A stretch of DNA of 64,000 bases from RGIG5612 sp963599255 (GTDB lineage: Bacteria > Bacillota > Clostridia > Lachnospirales > Lachnospiraceae): contig CAVBWS010000003.1 of NCBI GenBank assembly GCA_963599255.1, forward strand, positions 11,368-75,367, written 5' to 3'. Positions within the stretch are counted from its first letter, which is position 1. The number at the start of each line of letters is the position of its first letter. Position numbers and translations under genes: made by a program. Under the pieces are notes generated by a model. The model was not told the DNA's origin. It did no database searches and saw nothing but the letters and a program-made list of their open reading frames with translations. Of this stretch, positions 26,346 to 35,496 are shown piece by piece.

Positions 26346-27980
26346 ATGATAAGTGTAAATAACGTCACAATCAGATTCGGCAAAAAAGCACTTTTTGAGG
26401 ATGTTAATATTAAATTCGTTGAGGGAGAATGCTACGGCCTTATTGGTGCAAATGGTGCCGGAAAATCAACATTTCTTAAGGTTTTAACCGGACAGCTGGA
26501 GCCTTCAAAGGGTGATGTGACCATAACAAAAGGACAGCGGCTCTCATTTCTTGAGCAGGATCATTTTAAATATGATGAACAACCGGTAATTGATACAGTT
26601 ATTCAGGGCAATGCCCGCCTTTATGAGATCATGAAGGAGAAGGAAGCCTTATATGCCAAGGAAGATTTTACCGAAGAAGACGGAATGAAAGCCAGCGAAC
26701 TCGAGACAGAATTTGCTGAAATGGACGGCTGGGAGGCTGACAGCAATGCAGCTCAGCTTCTTAACGGCCTGGGTGTAGATACAGAGCTTCACTATTCATT
26801 AATGAAAGAGCTTCCGGGTCCCCTTAAGGTTAAGGTTCTTCTTGCAAGAGCATTATTCGGCAATCCTGATATTTTGCTCCTGGATGAGCCTACTAACCAT
26901 CTTGATATGGATGCCATCTCATGGCTCGAGGAATTCCTTATTAACTTCGACAATACAGTAATCGTTGTATCTCACGACCGTTATTTCTTAAACAAGGTCT
27001 GCACACAGATTGCTGATATTGATTATGCTAAGATTCAGCTTTATGCCGGCAACTACGATTTCTGGGTTGAATCATCTGCCCTCATTATCAAGCAGATGAA
27101 GGAAGCCAATAAGAAAAAAGAGGAGAAGATCAAGGAACTTCAGGAATTCATTCAGAAGTTCTCAGCAAATGCTTCAAAGGCTAAGCAGGCGACATCAAGA
27201 AAACGTGCCCTGGAGAAGATTGAACTTGATGAAATCCGTCCTTCAAGCCGCAAATATCCATTTATTGATTTCAGACCTGACAGAGCCATAGGCAATGAAG
27301 TCCTTCAGGTTGAAGGCTTAACTAAGACAATTGACGGGGTTAAGGTTCTCGATAATGTAACATTTACATTAGGACACGATGATAAGGTAGCATTTGTAGG
27401 TTCAAATGAGCTGGCTAAAACTACTCTCTTCCAGATCCTGATGGATGAAATGAAGCCTGATTCAGGTACATATAAGTGGGGTGTTACAACTTCAAGAGCG
27501 TATTTCCCGCGTGATTATACTAAGGAATTTGATTCTGACATGACTATTGCTGACTGGCTGACAGGATATTCAGAGATTAAAGATGCCTCATATGTACGTG
27601 GATTTCTCGGAAGAATGTTGTTCCAGGGTGATGACGGTGTTAAGAAGCTCAGAGTTCTGTCAGGCGGTGAAAAGGTCAGATGTCTTCTTTCTAAAATGAT
27701 GATCTCCGGTTCAAATGTTTTAATATTTGACGAGCCGACTAACCACCTTGATATGGAATCAATCACTGCCCTTAATAACGGACTTATTAAATTCCCGGGT
27801 GTTGAATTATTTGCCTGCAGAGATCACCAATTCGTACAGACAACAGCTAATCGTATTATGGAAATTGTTGACGGCAAATTAATTGACAAGGTAACAACTT
27901 ATGACGAGTACCTTGCAGCTGACGTTTCTGCAAGAAAGCGTTCTGTTTACTCTGTAGATGTGACCGAAGAGGAAGAATAA
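26346..27980 (+). CDS. ABC-F family ATPase (YkpA/YbiT type)
   Basis: 544 residues, two ABC domains joined by the ABC-F linker (FSANASKAKQATSRKR). NBD1 has Walker A GANGAGKST, but its signature reads LPGPLKVK where relatives have LSGxEKVK. NBD2 has Walker A GSNELAKTT (Ala before Lys, a trait I recall from this clade) with an intact LSGGEKVR. Its H-loop reads ACRDHQF in place of the usual TSHDHQF, so the switch His is lost. ABC-F proteins act at the ribosomal E site. No membrane segments are present. AAGGAG lies upstream of the start. It is translationally coupled to the PHP gene (TAATG overlap). Confidence 0.92.
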   Translation: MISVNNVTIRFGKKALFEDVNIKFVEGECYGLIGANGAGKSTFLKVLTGQLEPSKGDVTITKGQRLSFLEQDHFKYDEQPVIDTVIQGNARLYEIMKEKEALYAKEDFTEEDGMKASELETEFAEMDGWEADSNAAQLLNGLGVDTELHYSLMKELPGPLKVKVLLARALFGNPDILLLDEPTNHLDMDAISWLEEFLINFDNTVIVVSHDRYFLNKVCTQIADIDYAKIQLYAGNYDFWVESSALIIKQMKEANKKKEEKIKELQEFIQKFSANASKAKQATSRKRALEKIELDEIRPSSRKYPFIDFRPDRAIGNEVLQVEGLTKTIDGVKVLDNVTFTLGHDDKVAFVGSNELAKTTLFQILMDEMKPDSGTYKWGVTTSRAYFPRDYTKEFDSDMTIADWLTGYSEIKDASYVRGFLGRMLFQGDDGVKKLRVLSGGEKVRCLLSKMMISGSNVLIFDEPTNHLDMESITALNNGLIKFPGVELFACRDHQFVQTTANRIMEIVDGKLIDKVTTYDEYLAADVSARKRSVYSVDVTEEEE

Positions 27981-28816
27981 TGGGATATATAGATTTGCAT
28001 GTGCACTCCACTGCGTCGGATGGATCACTATCCCCGGCTGAGCTGGTTAAATATGCCTGCGACAAGGGGCTCGTTGCATTTGCGCTGACGGATCATGATA
28101 CCGTTGCAGGTATTCCCTCGGCCATATCCGCGGCAAGGGATTATCCTATCTATGTTATACCGGGAGTTGAGATCACTTCAATAATGGGAAGTTTAGAACT
28201 TCATATTCTCGGTTATAATGTTAATTATGAAGACCCGAATTTTCAGTGGGCTCTCAGAGTTATAAGATCCCTGCGCGAGGAGAGGAATCTGAAAATATGC
28301 TCCCAGCTGCGCGCATATGATATTAACGTGGATTATGAAACCTTAAAAAAAGAAACCAGCTGTCATATGATAACCAGACAGCATTTTGCATCATATCTTA
28401 TAAAAAATGGATACGTGCATTCCAAGGCAGAGGCTTTCGATAAATACTTGTCGGCAGGTCGTCCTTGCTTCGTTCCGTTAGAGCGTATCTCAGCATCGGA
28501 TGCTATCCTGGTTATCCGCAATGCAGGCGGCATGGCTGTCCTTGCTCATCCTAAACAATATGCCCTCGACAGGGATAACTATCTTAAGCTTTTTACAGTA
28601 CTTAAAGGTATGGGATTGAGCGGTATTGAGGCTATGTACTCTACACATTCTTACGAAGACGAGACTTTATATAAATCGCTGGCAGATGAATTGGGATTGT
28701 TCATAACCGGCGGTTCTGATTACCATGGAGAATTAAAACCGGATATAGATTTGGGTACGGGGAAGGGCAATCTGATGATCCCGCAATCACTGCTTGAGAA
28801 TCTGTATCACATGTAA
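27980..28816 (+). CDS. PHP-domain phosphoesterase
   Basis: 278 residues with the four PHP metal motifs: HVHSTASDG near the start, LTDHDTVAG, LAHPKQY, and GSDYHG near the C-terminus. Closest in layout to the YciV/RNase AM group that cleaves 3',5'-nucleoside bisphosphates or trims RNA 5' ends. The exact substrate is inferred, not shown. The ATG overlaps the stop of the ABC-F gene. Confidence 0.88.
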   Translation: MGYIDLHVHSTASDGSLSPAELVKYACDKGLVAFALTDHDTVAGIPSAISAARDYPIYVIPGVEITSIMGSLELHILGYNVNYEDPNFQWALRVIRSLREERNLKICSQLRAYDINVDYETLKKETSCHMITRQHFASYLIKNGYVHSKAEAFDKYLSAGRPCFVPLERISASDAILVIRNAGGMAVLAHPKQYALDRDNYLKLFTVLKGMGLSGIEAMYSTHSYEDETLYKSLADELGLFITGGSDYHGELKPDIDLGTGKGNLMIPQSLLENLYHM

Positions 28817-28832
28817 TACGAGGAATATAAAT

Positions 28833-30059
28833 ATGCCTGATTTATCCAAAAATTCTGTATTATATATGCCTGACAACAACGATCCGATAGGTGTTGTACA
28901 GATTATACATGGCATGGCCGAACATCAAGGCAGATACAGGAACTTTGCGCAATATCTTGCCACAAACAGATGGGCTGTTATAACCAGTGATCTGCGAGGT
29001 CACGGAAATAATGTGAACAGAACAGCTGAACTTGGGTATTTTGGCGACAATGCCGTATCAAGGCTCGTTGGTGATGTGCATGAAAATACCTTATATGTCA
29101 AGGAACATTTTCCCGGGCTGCCGTATGTTATTATCGCTCATAGCATGGGAACTCTTATTGCCACAACATATCTAAAAAAATATGATAACTTCCTGGATGG
29201 ACTTATTCTTATGGGCATGCCGGCATACAGGACAGGATGTGCAGCCGGGTCTCTCTTTATACAGCTGTTGACCTTGCTTAAGGGAGATTATTATCGATCC
29301 AAGATGGCTGATTCGCTTATAAACAGAAATTATGCCAAAGCATTTTCCCGTGAAAATTCTAATTTCGCGTGGTTGTCGGCAAATGAGGAAAATGTCAGAC
29401 GTTACGAAAAGGATCCTAAATGCGGATTCGTATTCACATTAAACGGATATGCAACACTGCTCGAACTTATGCAGCAGACTTATACAAAAGGCAGCTGGAT
29501 AAGGAAGAATCCAAAACTTCCTATCCGCATATTAAGCGGCGAGGATGATCCGTGCCGGATCAATAAGTCTGCCTTTATGAAATCAGTTCATTTATTTTCA
29601 GATAACGGATATAGCGATGTTGCCTACATTCTCTACCCCGGCCAGCGCCACGAAATCCTTCAGGACATGAAAAAAGACACTGTTTACAGAGATATCCTGT
29701 CGGAACTTTTTGCGATCTGCAGAAAAGCACCCGGCACCCCGAAAGCAGCTGAAGTTCAATCCGGACATATAACATTAGAGGATTTTATTGATCCCGAGGT
29801 GGATAAACCATTTGTTAAAGAGGAAGAACTTGATCTGGAGAAATTCATTAACAAACATAATGATAGTAAGTCTTCTTCCGGAAAACCGGCTGTTGAGGTT
29901 GTAGACTTCAATGATATAAAAGATCCTGAAAACCTGGACATTTCCAAGATCTCCAAGATTTTTAACCGTAATATAGACGAGGATATCGATGTGGAACTGG
30001 AATCAGCTGAGCCTGATATCGAGGAAGAAATTAATCCTGAGAACTTTATAAAATATTAA
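28833..30059 (+). CDS. Lysophospholipase/monoacylglycerol-lipase-like hydrolase with acidic tail
   Basis: 408 residues from the ATG at 28833, which has GAGGAATA upstream. Residues about 1-300 are an alpha/beta hydrolase of the monoglyceride lipase type: oxyanion segment IHGMAEHQGRY, nucleophile elbow AHSMGT, Asp in GEDDPC and His in GQRHEI. The last 100 residues form an unusual acidic extension with repeated short units such as TLEDFIDPE, LDLEKFINKH and INPENFIKY. The enzyme has no signal peptide. A role in membrane lipid turnover is inferred. Confidence 0.85.
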   Translation: MPDLSKNSVLYMPDNNDPIGVVQIIHGMAEHQGRYRNFAQYLATNRWAVITSDLRGHGNNVNRTAELGYFGDNAVSRLVGDVHENTLYVKEHFPGLPYVIIAHSMGTLIATTYLKKYDNFLDGLILMGMPAYRTGCAAGSLFIQLLTLLKGDYYRSKMADSLINRNYAKAFSRENSNFAWLSANEENVRRYEKDPKCGFVFTLNGYATLLELMQQTYTKGSWIRKNPKLPIRILSGEDDPCRINKSAFMKSVHLFSDNGYSDVAYILYPGQRHEILQDMKKDTVYRDILSELFAICRKAPGTPKAAEVQSGHITLEDFIDPEVDKPFVKEEELDLEKFINKHNDSKSSSGKPAVEVVDFNDIKDPENLDISKISKIFNRNIDEDIDVELESAEPDIEEEINPENFIKY

Positions 30060-30097
30060 ATTGGCCGGTTATTTCTAAATGAATCGATTGGCCAGCG

Positions 30098-30184
30098 TAT
30101 GCCGGTACGGCGCAGCCACTGTTCGAAATCAATAAGCGTAGGCGATTTCGAATAGTGGCTGCAAGGCCGAGGTTCACGGCACAT
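30098..30184 (+). repeat. Dispersed palindromic element, copy R3
   Basis: An 87-base copy. The inner stem is almost perfect: GCAGCCACT-TTCGAAATC against GATTTCGAA-AGTGGCTGC around an AATAAGCGTAGGC loop. The outer right arm is CCGAGGTTCACGGCAC. It lies downstream of the lipase-like gene. Confidence 0.85.
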
Positions 30185-30232
30185 GGCAAACTGTACTGTA
30201 GATATAAGCACTTCTTTTAATTCAGAGACTGT

Positions 30233-30273
30233 AAAAAGGGAGCTAGTCAAAATCGTGACCAACTCCCTTTTAA
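30233..30273. terminator. Bidirectional terminator
   Basis: AAAAGGGAG / CTCCCTTTT with a smaller inner GTCA-TGAC stem, placed between the convergent lipase and lipoprotein genes. Confidence 0.8.
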
Positions 30274-30298
30274 ATTTATCAATAACGCTGCAGATTTT

Positions 30299-30859
30299 TT
30301 ATTCGAATACTGCATTATACTGAATTGATGAAACCTTATCATTTTCAAGAATTACAGTAAGTGATGCATCTGCCTCTGTAATTATATAAGCATTTACTCC
30401 ATTAAATGCATCTGCGCCATATACTTCTTCAACCTTATCCTTAGAATCTCCGATGCAGATCCCATCGGCTGTACTTACTGTATCATCCTTAAGTGTAAGA
30501 GAATTTACACGATCTGTATCTCCGTCCGGATATGTTGTCAGAATGAAGCTTGTGTATGTGTAGTTCTTGTCAAGGCCCTCAAATGCACAGCTTGTCTCTT
30601 CTGTATAGCTCTTAGCCTCACCAAGCGCTTCAATGATCGGAGCTGCATCTGCCTTCATAGAAATGACTGTACCCTTGTATGTGAAGGAATACTGATCTGA
30701 TGAAGCTGCCGCTGCTGCAGCTGTTGTTGCTTCATTTGCTGCTGCGGACGCTGTTGTGGTTTCAGCTGATGTTGAAGTGTTTTCTGAAGAGCTGCCGCAC
30801 GCTGTAAGAGCAACAGCAGTCATAACCATGGCAATTGCCAGACAAATTTTCTTTTTCAT
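30299..30859 (-). CDS. Small lipoprotein of unknown function
   Basis: 186 residues. A lipoprotein signal with lipobox LTAC (Cys21) is followed by a Ser/Thr/Ala-rich linker to about residue 55. A mature domain of roughly 130 residues follows. It contains GICIGDSKDKVEEVYG, reminiscent of small BLIP-like or SmpA-like repeats that bind other proteins, but the match is weak. It follows the D-alanylation-like cassette on the same strand and could belong to that envelope system. Confidence 0.8.
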   Translation of the reverse strand: MKKKICLAIAMVMTAVALTACGSSSENTSTSAETTTASAAANEATTAAAAAASSDQYSFTYKGTVISMKADAAPIIEALGEAKSYTEETSCAFEGLDKNYTYTSFILTTYPDGDTDRVNSLTLKDDTVSTADGICIGDSKDKVEEVYGADAFNGVNAYIITEADASLTVILENDKVSSIQYNAVFE

Positions 30860-30949
30860 ATTGTTCTCCTTCCGGTTCTAAACATCGTTATAATTATTCA
30901 GCTATACTGGCAGGATACTTTCGGACTATCATTCTGCCATCAGCGGATT

Positions 30950-32029
30950 TCATTCTACTACGGACTCCAGCTCATTTTCAAGGCTTTCTTTTCGCTTCAT
31001 ATAAGTTTCACACTTCTTTTCCCACTTAGCCGAGATCTCAGCATCTGAGCGATGATCCTCAACGCCTAACTGTTCAGACAGAATTTTGCCGAAGTAACGT
31101 GACAATTTCTCTGCGCCGTATACATTAAGATGAAGTCCCTGATCATATGTATCAGTATTCCAGTCAATGCCTATCTCATCGATCTTGTCCAGGAAGTTAA
31201 TATACAAGAGCCCGTGCTCATTCGCATAATCGACCATCTGCTCATCCCACTCGTCATACCATATAGGTGACAGTGAAGGTGCCTTTATAAGAACTAACTG
31301 CGTTCCGTGCTCTTCGCATAACTCAACGATCTTATCCAGATAGTAATATGCGTTATCACCAAATGTATAATCAACCAACGGGATGACCGGATATTCATCT
31401 CCTACCGGGTTAACCTTAACCTGCATCAGATACCCGTTGTCAGTTACAGATTCTCTGCTGAACAAATATTTGAAGTCATCCAAAGTTATATCTGACCATC
31501 TGTCGTGATATCTCAGGATCGGGAATATATATGACCAAATGCCGTCTTTAGATTTTTCTTCTTCTGTCATCGAGGCATATATGGCATCCCATTTATATTT
31601 AGACCATTTCATACCGTCCAGGGTCATACGATTGTATGCCTCACGCTGACTGGAGGCACCGGTGCTGGCAGGTGTGTCATATTTCATTTCCAGCACATTG
31701 AAGACCATTACATCCGGAGTTTCATATTCAAATGTTTCCTTCATCAGGTAATATGTCTGCCATATCAGCTGCTGTGCCGAACCTCTGATATAAGAAGTTA
31801 TTCCATACTCCTCCCATATGGTTATAGGAGAGAAATTTTCATATACCTCACAGTCGCCCACAAACATGACATCATTTCCGCCGGCATTTGCATAATACTC
31901 CTGTATCATTGCGCCTTCCTTGGTGTCAGTCATATATTTAGGCATAAGCAGCGCCTGCAGAAAATATAATATTGCGGCAGCCACCACAACTGTTATTATA
32001 GTTATTACTATTACTTTCTTTTTCTTCAT
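30950..32029 (-). CDS. SGNH-like membrane-anchored protein of the D-alanylation-like cassette
   Basis: 359 residues with one N-terminal membrane helix (about 5-25) and an outer SGNH/DltD-like domain. Block I reads MFVGDCEVYENFSP, with Cys in the place of the usual nucleophile Ser. The C-terminal catalytic pair is in DQGLHLNVYGAEKLS (D..H). By analogy with DltD, it would work with the MBOAT protein 17 bases upstream to move an acyl or aminoacyl group onto a surface polymer. A Cys nucleophile would make it a thiol variant. Confidence 0.75.
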   Translation of the reverse strand: MKKKKVIVITIITVVVAAAILYFLQALLMPKYMTDTKEGAMIQEYYANAGGNDVMFVGDCEVYENFSPITIWEEYGITSYIRGSAQQLIWQTYYLMKETFEYETPDVMVFNVLEMKYDTPASTGASSQREAYNRMTLDGMKWSKYKWDAIYASMTEEEKSKDGIWSYIFPILRYHDRWSDITLDDFKYLFSRESVTDNGYLMQVKVNPVGDEYPVIPLVDYTFGDNAYYYLDKIVELCEEHGTQLVLIKAPSLSPIWYDEWDEQMVDYANEHGLLYINFLDKIDEIGIDWNTDTYDQGLHLNVYGAEKLSRYFGKILSEQLGVEDHRSDAEISAKWEKKCETYMKRKESLENELESVVE

Positions 32030-32046
32030 TAATACATAACCCTCTG

Positions 32047-33615
32047 TCAGAACTGGTTGTATATGAAGCTGCTTGCATCATAGCCAATGCCGTAACTTCC
32101 AAACAGTATTACTGAAATCAGCAATGCCATAAATATTGCATATCTTGCCGCCCTTGGTATTTTCTGAAGTTTGACTCTTATACTTACATCGTCTCTGCTG
32201 AAGAAACTTACTAAGAACATCAGCACAACTCCGATTCCTAAGATAATGTAATCAGATACAGACAGTCCCAGGTTCATCATTGTACCGTCCCACAGAATAT
32301 TAAAATTAAAATCGTATGCAAGGGATCCCAGCCTTCTGAAATAATCTCCTACATCATTGAACAAATCCGTGGCACGAATAAGATTCATCAGGACAAACAT
32401 TCTTATTATCTGGAATACATTATATCCTCTGGTATTGGACCATGCATATTTCCCGTGAAATTTCTCATATGCAGGTGCCAGCTCTTCTGAGATCACAATT
32501 ACAACGCAGTTAATAAGTCCCCACACAATAAAGTGAAGATTAAATCCGTGCCATACGCCTGTTCCCAGCCATGTAAGAAGAGAACCTATATATACAGGCA
32601 GCCTCATTCCGAACTTGCCCAGCTTCTGTCTGCTCTTAACTGCAAGCTTCAGCATCGGCCCCGACACAGTTATAGGATAGAAGATGTAACTCTTCATCCA
32701 CTCATTTAAGGAGATATGCCATCTGCGCCAGTATTCCGCGATATTCTTAGAGAAATATGGTCTTATGAAGTTCTCCGGCATGGTGATTCCCAGTGTCTCT
32801 CCTACACCGATGGCAATATCAATGCCGCCTGTGAAGTCGCCGTAGATCTGTACTGCATATAATGTAGTAAGAAGGAAGAATCCCACACCTGTATATTCTG
32901 TACCCTTCAGTGTGCCAATAGCTACAGCTATTCTGTCAGCTATTACAAGCTTCTTAAAAAATCCCCATAATACTCGCTGAAGTCCAAAGGCAACCTGCCT
33001 TGTATCAAATGCATGGGGCGTAAATAAAGATGTTTTTAGTTGTTCCCATTTGCTGATAGGACCTTGAACCAGCTGCGGAAAGAAGGATACAAACAACGCA
33101 ACCTTGAAGAAGTTGCGCTCTGCTTCAGCCTTACCTCTGTACACATCAATAACATATCCCATTGACTGGAACATATAAAAGGATATACCAAAAGGAAGAC
33201 CCACTGACAGAAATGATATCACAGATAAATCGGTCATGCTGCTCAGCGGTTCCACAAGACAAGCCTTACAGAAAAACAATATACCGAAGTTAGCTACTAT
33301 GGTAATAACAAACCACAGTCGGTCTTTAGACTTTATAACCTTCTTGAAGGCCTTCTTCTCTTCCTTCGACATATCAGCCTTATGCTCTTTCAGATAGGCC
33401 GCCTGCATCTGATGGTTATTGTCCATATATACCGTAACCAGGTATGTGGTAATTGTTGTAAACAAAATAAAGGCCAGATATTTTATACCTGCAAGCAGAT
33501 AAAACGTATAACTGGCCACTAAAAGCACTATCCATTGTATTTTTTTAGGCAATGCATAGTATAGGATAATTAATATCCCGAAAAATGCTAAAAAATCAAT
33601 TGATGTAAATGACAT
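32047..33615 (-). CDS. MBOAT-family O-acyltransferase (DltB-like)
   Basis: 522 residues with about 11 membrane helices. The MBOAT catalytic His is in GVWHGFNLHFIVWG, and RWHISLNEWMKSYIFYPI is the family's other signature. In D-alanylation and alginate acetylation such proteins carry an acyl group across the membrane from a carrier protein or cofactor. Here a carrier-protein gene lies directly upstream, 10 bases away, which favours a DltB-like job. Confidence 0.9.
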   Translation of the reverse strand: MSFTSIDFLAFFGILIILYYALPKKIQWIVLLVASYTFYLLAGIKYLAFILFTTITTYLVTVYMDNNHQMQAAYLKEHKADMSKEEKKAFKKVIKSKDRLWFVITIVANFGILFFCKACLVEPLSSMTDLSVISFLSVGLPFGISFYMFQSMGYVIDVYRGKAEAERNFFKVALFVSFFPQLVQGPISKWEQLKTSLFTPHAFDTRQVAFGLQRVLWGFFKKLVIADRIAVAIGTLKGTEYTGVGFFLLTTLYAVQIYGDFTGGIDIAIGVGETLGITMPENFIRPYFSKNIAEYWRRWHISLNEWMKSYIFYPITVSGPMLKLAVKSRQKLGKFGMRLPVYIGSLLTWLGTGVWHGFNLHFIVWGLINCVVIVISEELAPAYEKFHGKYAWSNTRGYNVFQIIRMFVLMNLIRATDLFNDVGDYFRRLGSLAYDFNFNILWDGTMMNLGLSVSDYIILGIGVVLMFLVSFFSRDDVSIRVKLQKIPRAARYAIFMALLISVILFGSYGIGYDASSFIYNQF

Positions 33616-33625
33616 TATTTAATAA

Positions 33626-33853
33626 TTACTCTTCGTCGAGTTTCTGAATAAGATCCCAGATTGCTTCTGCTGAATTAAAGTTATCAGGAATGAGTTCTTC
33701 TGCCGGTATGGCAACATCAAACTCCTCGTTAATCTCAGCAACAAGAGTCACTATATCGAATGAATCAAAAATCTTGCCGTCAATAAGATTATCACATGTT
33801 TCAAAGTCTACTTCTGGATGTAATCCTTCGAGAATCTCAAGTAATTTTTCCAT
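33626..33853 (-). CDS. Acyl/aminoacyl carrier protein (DltC-like)
   Basis: 75 residues, acidic. The phosphopantetheine attachment Ser lies in FDSFDIVTLV near residue 32, as in DltC and other carrier proteins. It follows the adenylation gene directly, with stop and ATG adjacent. It would hold the activated amino acid as a thioester for the MBOAT protein. Confidence 0.88.
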   Translation of the reverse strand: MEKLLEILEGLHPEVDFETCDNLIDGKIFDSFDIVTLVAEINEEFDVAIPAEELIPDNFNSAEAIWDLIQKLDEE

Positions 33854-35371
33854 TTATTTACCCTCATTATATTTATTTTTCAAAAATACTCTGTCGATCT
33901 TGCCATTTGGAGTATATGGCATGTTTTCAAGCTGTGTTATAACATTTGGAAACATATACCTAGGAAGCTTTTCCTTGGTAAATGCTGCCACCTCAGCCTT
34001 GGTCGCATCGCCGACATAGTATAGCACAATCTTCTTTTTATTGTCATCAAATATACAGCAATTTGTTTTTATGCCTTTATGCATATTTACAACAACTTCA
34101 ATCTCGCCTAACTCGATTCTGTGTCCCATGTGCTTAATCTGATAATCCTTACGCGATACATAGCACAGCTCGCCTCTGTCATTATATCTTCCCAAGTCGC
34201 CCGTTTTATATAATGTCTCCGGATACATATCATTTAAAGGATTCTGAACATAAGACTCTCTCGTCTTCTCCGGATTGTTGTAATATCCCAGGGTAAGACA
34301 GGTTCCCTTGACGCAGATCTCACCAACTTCGCCAGGCTTCGTCTCTGTATTGTCATCATTCAGCAGAATTATTGACGTATTATGAAATGGCCTTCCTACA
34401 GGCAGCGTCTCATCAAGATTAAATTCCCTGTCGACCCTATAATAACAGCACACGCCCGTTGTCTCCGTAGGTCCGTAGAGATTAACATACATTGCATTCG
34501 GAAGCGCTTCCTGCCACATCTTAAGCTGCTTGATCGGGAACACCTCGCCCACGAATACAACTCTCTTGACATATTCAGGCTTGATCTTATCAAATGTCTT
34601 GAATGATGAGATCATTGTCATGGCAGATGCCGCCCAGCAAATGGTATTTATCTTATGTTCATTTAAAAACTCTACAAGTTTAATCGGGAACATAAACAAT
34701 GTCTTCGGAATAATATAAGTTGTGGCACCAAATTTCATTGTAGGAATGATTTCCTTCAATGCTGCATCAAAATAAAATGGTGCCTGATTGCCATATACTG
34801 TCTCTCTATCGAATTCAAGAACCTGTGACAGGTTCTCAATATAATCAATAACAGATCTGTGACACGCAAGAACGCCCTTAGGAACTCCTGTAGAACCTGA
34901 TGTAAATACCGCATAAATAGGGTCAATATCAGTCTGCTTATCTCTGACAGAAGCAAGAACATCATTATCTGCACCCACAGCAGAAATCTCTGAATAGTCG
35001 TATACCTGACCATCATATCCGTATTCCCTGATCATGTCTGCCGTTGCCCCATCGCAGATGACTGCGCCCGCATTTACGGTTCCTATAATAAGTTCTATTC
35101 TGTGTTTAGGCATTTCCTCATCAAGAGCAACATAAAAGCATCCTGCATAAATAACGCCCAGAAATGCAGCGATAGCTCTTGGGGTCTTCTGCATAAAAAC
35201 CACAACCGGTTTCTTATAAAATCCTTCCTTGGCAAGATATGTGCCCACCGAACGGCTCTCATCATACAGCTGCTTAAATGTAAGATTATGATCCTCGCAG
35301 GCAAATGCTGTCTTATCAGGTACTTCTGTAACTGTTTCTTCCAGATATTCAAGAATATTTGTATATTGCAT
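33854..35371 (-). CDS. Amino-acid adenylating enzyme (DltA-like)
   Basis: 505 residues from the ATG at 35371, which has GGAGATATA upstream. An earlier in-frame start at 35440 would read out of palindrome R4 and give the artefact MNLGVQSL. Adenylation motifs are present: VFTSGSTGVPKG, YGPTETT, YKTGDLGRY and the catalytic Lys in PNGKIDR. The Asp in FYFDAALKEI is the usual amino-group contact. It activates an amino acid (probably D-Ala, not proved) and loads the carrier encoded next. Gene order A, C, B, D-like differs from the common dltABCD order. Confidence 0.87.
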   Translation of the reverse strand: MQYTNILEYLEETVTEVPDKTAFACEDHNLTFKQLYDESRSVGTYLAKEGFYKKPVVVFMQKTPRAIAAFLGVIYAGCFYVALDEEMPKHRIELIIGTVNAGAVICDGATADMIREYGYDGQVYDYSEISAVGADNDVLASVRDKQTDIDPIYAVFTSGSTGVPKGVLACHRSVIDYIENLSQVLEFDRETVYGNQAPFYFDAALKEIIPTMKFGATTYIIPKTLFMFPIKLVEFLNEHKINTICWAASAMTMISSFKTFDKIKPEYVKRVVFVGEVFPIKQLKMWQEALPNAMYVNLYGPTETTGVCCYYRVDREFNLDETLPVGRPFHNTSIILLNDDNTETKPGEVGEICVKGTCLTLGYYNNPEKTRESYVQNPLNDMYPETLYKTGDLGRYNDRGELCYVSRKDYQIKHMGHRIELGEIEVVVNMHKGIKTNCCIFDDNKKKIVLYYVGDATKAEVAAFTKEKLPRYMFPNVITQLENMPYTPNGKIDRVFLKNKYNEGK

Positions 35372-35411
35372 ATGAGTATATCTCCGTGTAATTATAACTT
35401 TGTATATAGTT

Positions 35412-35446
35412 CCGCGCAGTGACTGCACGCCGAGATTCACGGCACG
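35412..35446 (+). repeat. Dispersed palindromic element, truncated copy R4
   Basis: Only the right arm remains: CTGCACGCCGAGATTCACGG plus CACG, preceded by a collapsed CGCGCAGTGA. It lies between the racemase and adenylation genes. Confidence 0.7.
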
Positions 35447-35496
35447 ACTACAATTAAATTTCGTTCAATATAGTGGATGTCACTATGGGGGGTGCA

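Noticed and set aside
35371..35440. Longer N-terminus of the adenylation enzyme
   Set aside because: The extra codons translate palindrome R4 and a good ribosome site precedes the inner ATG at 35371.
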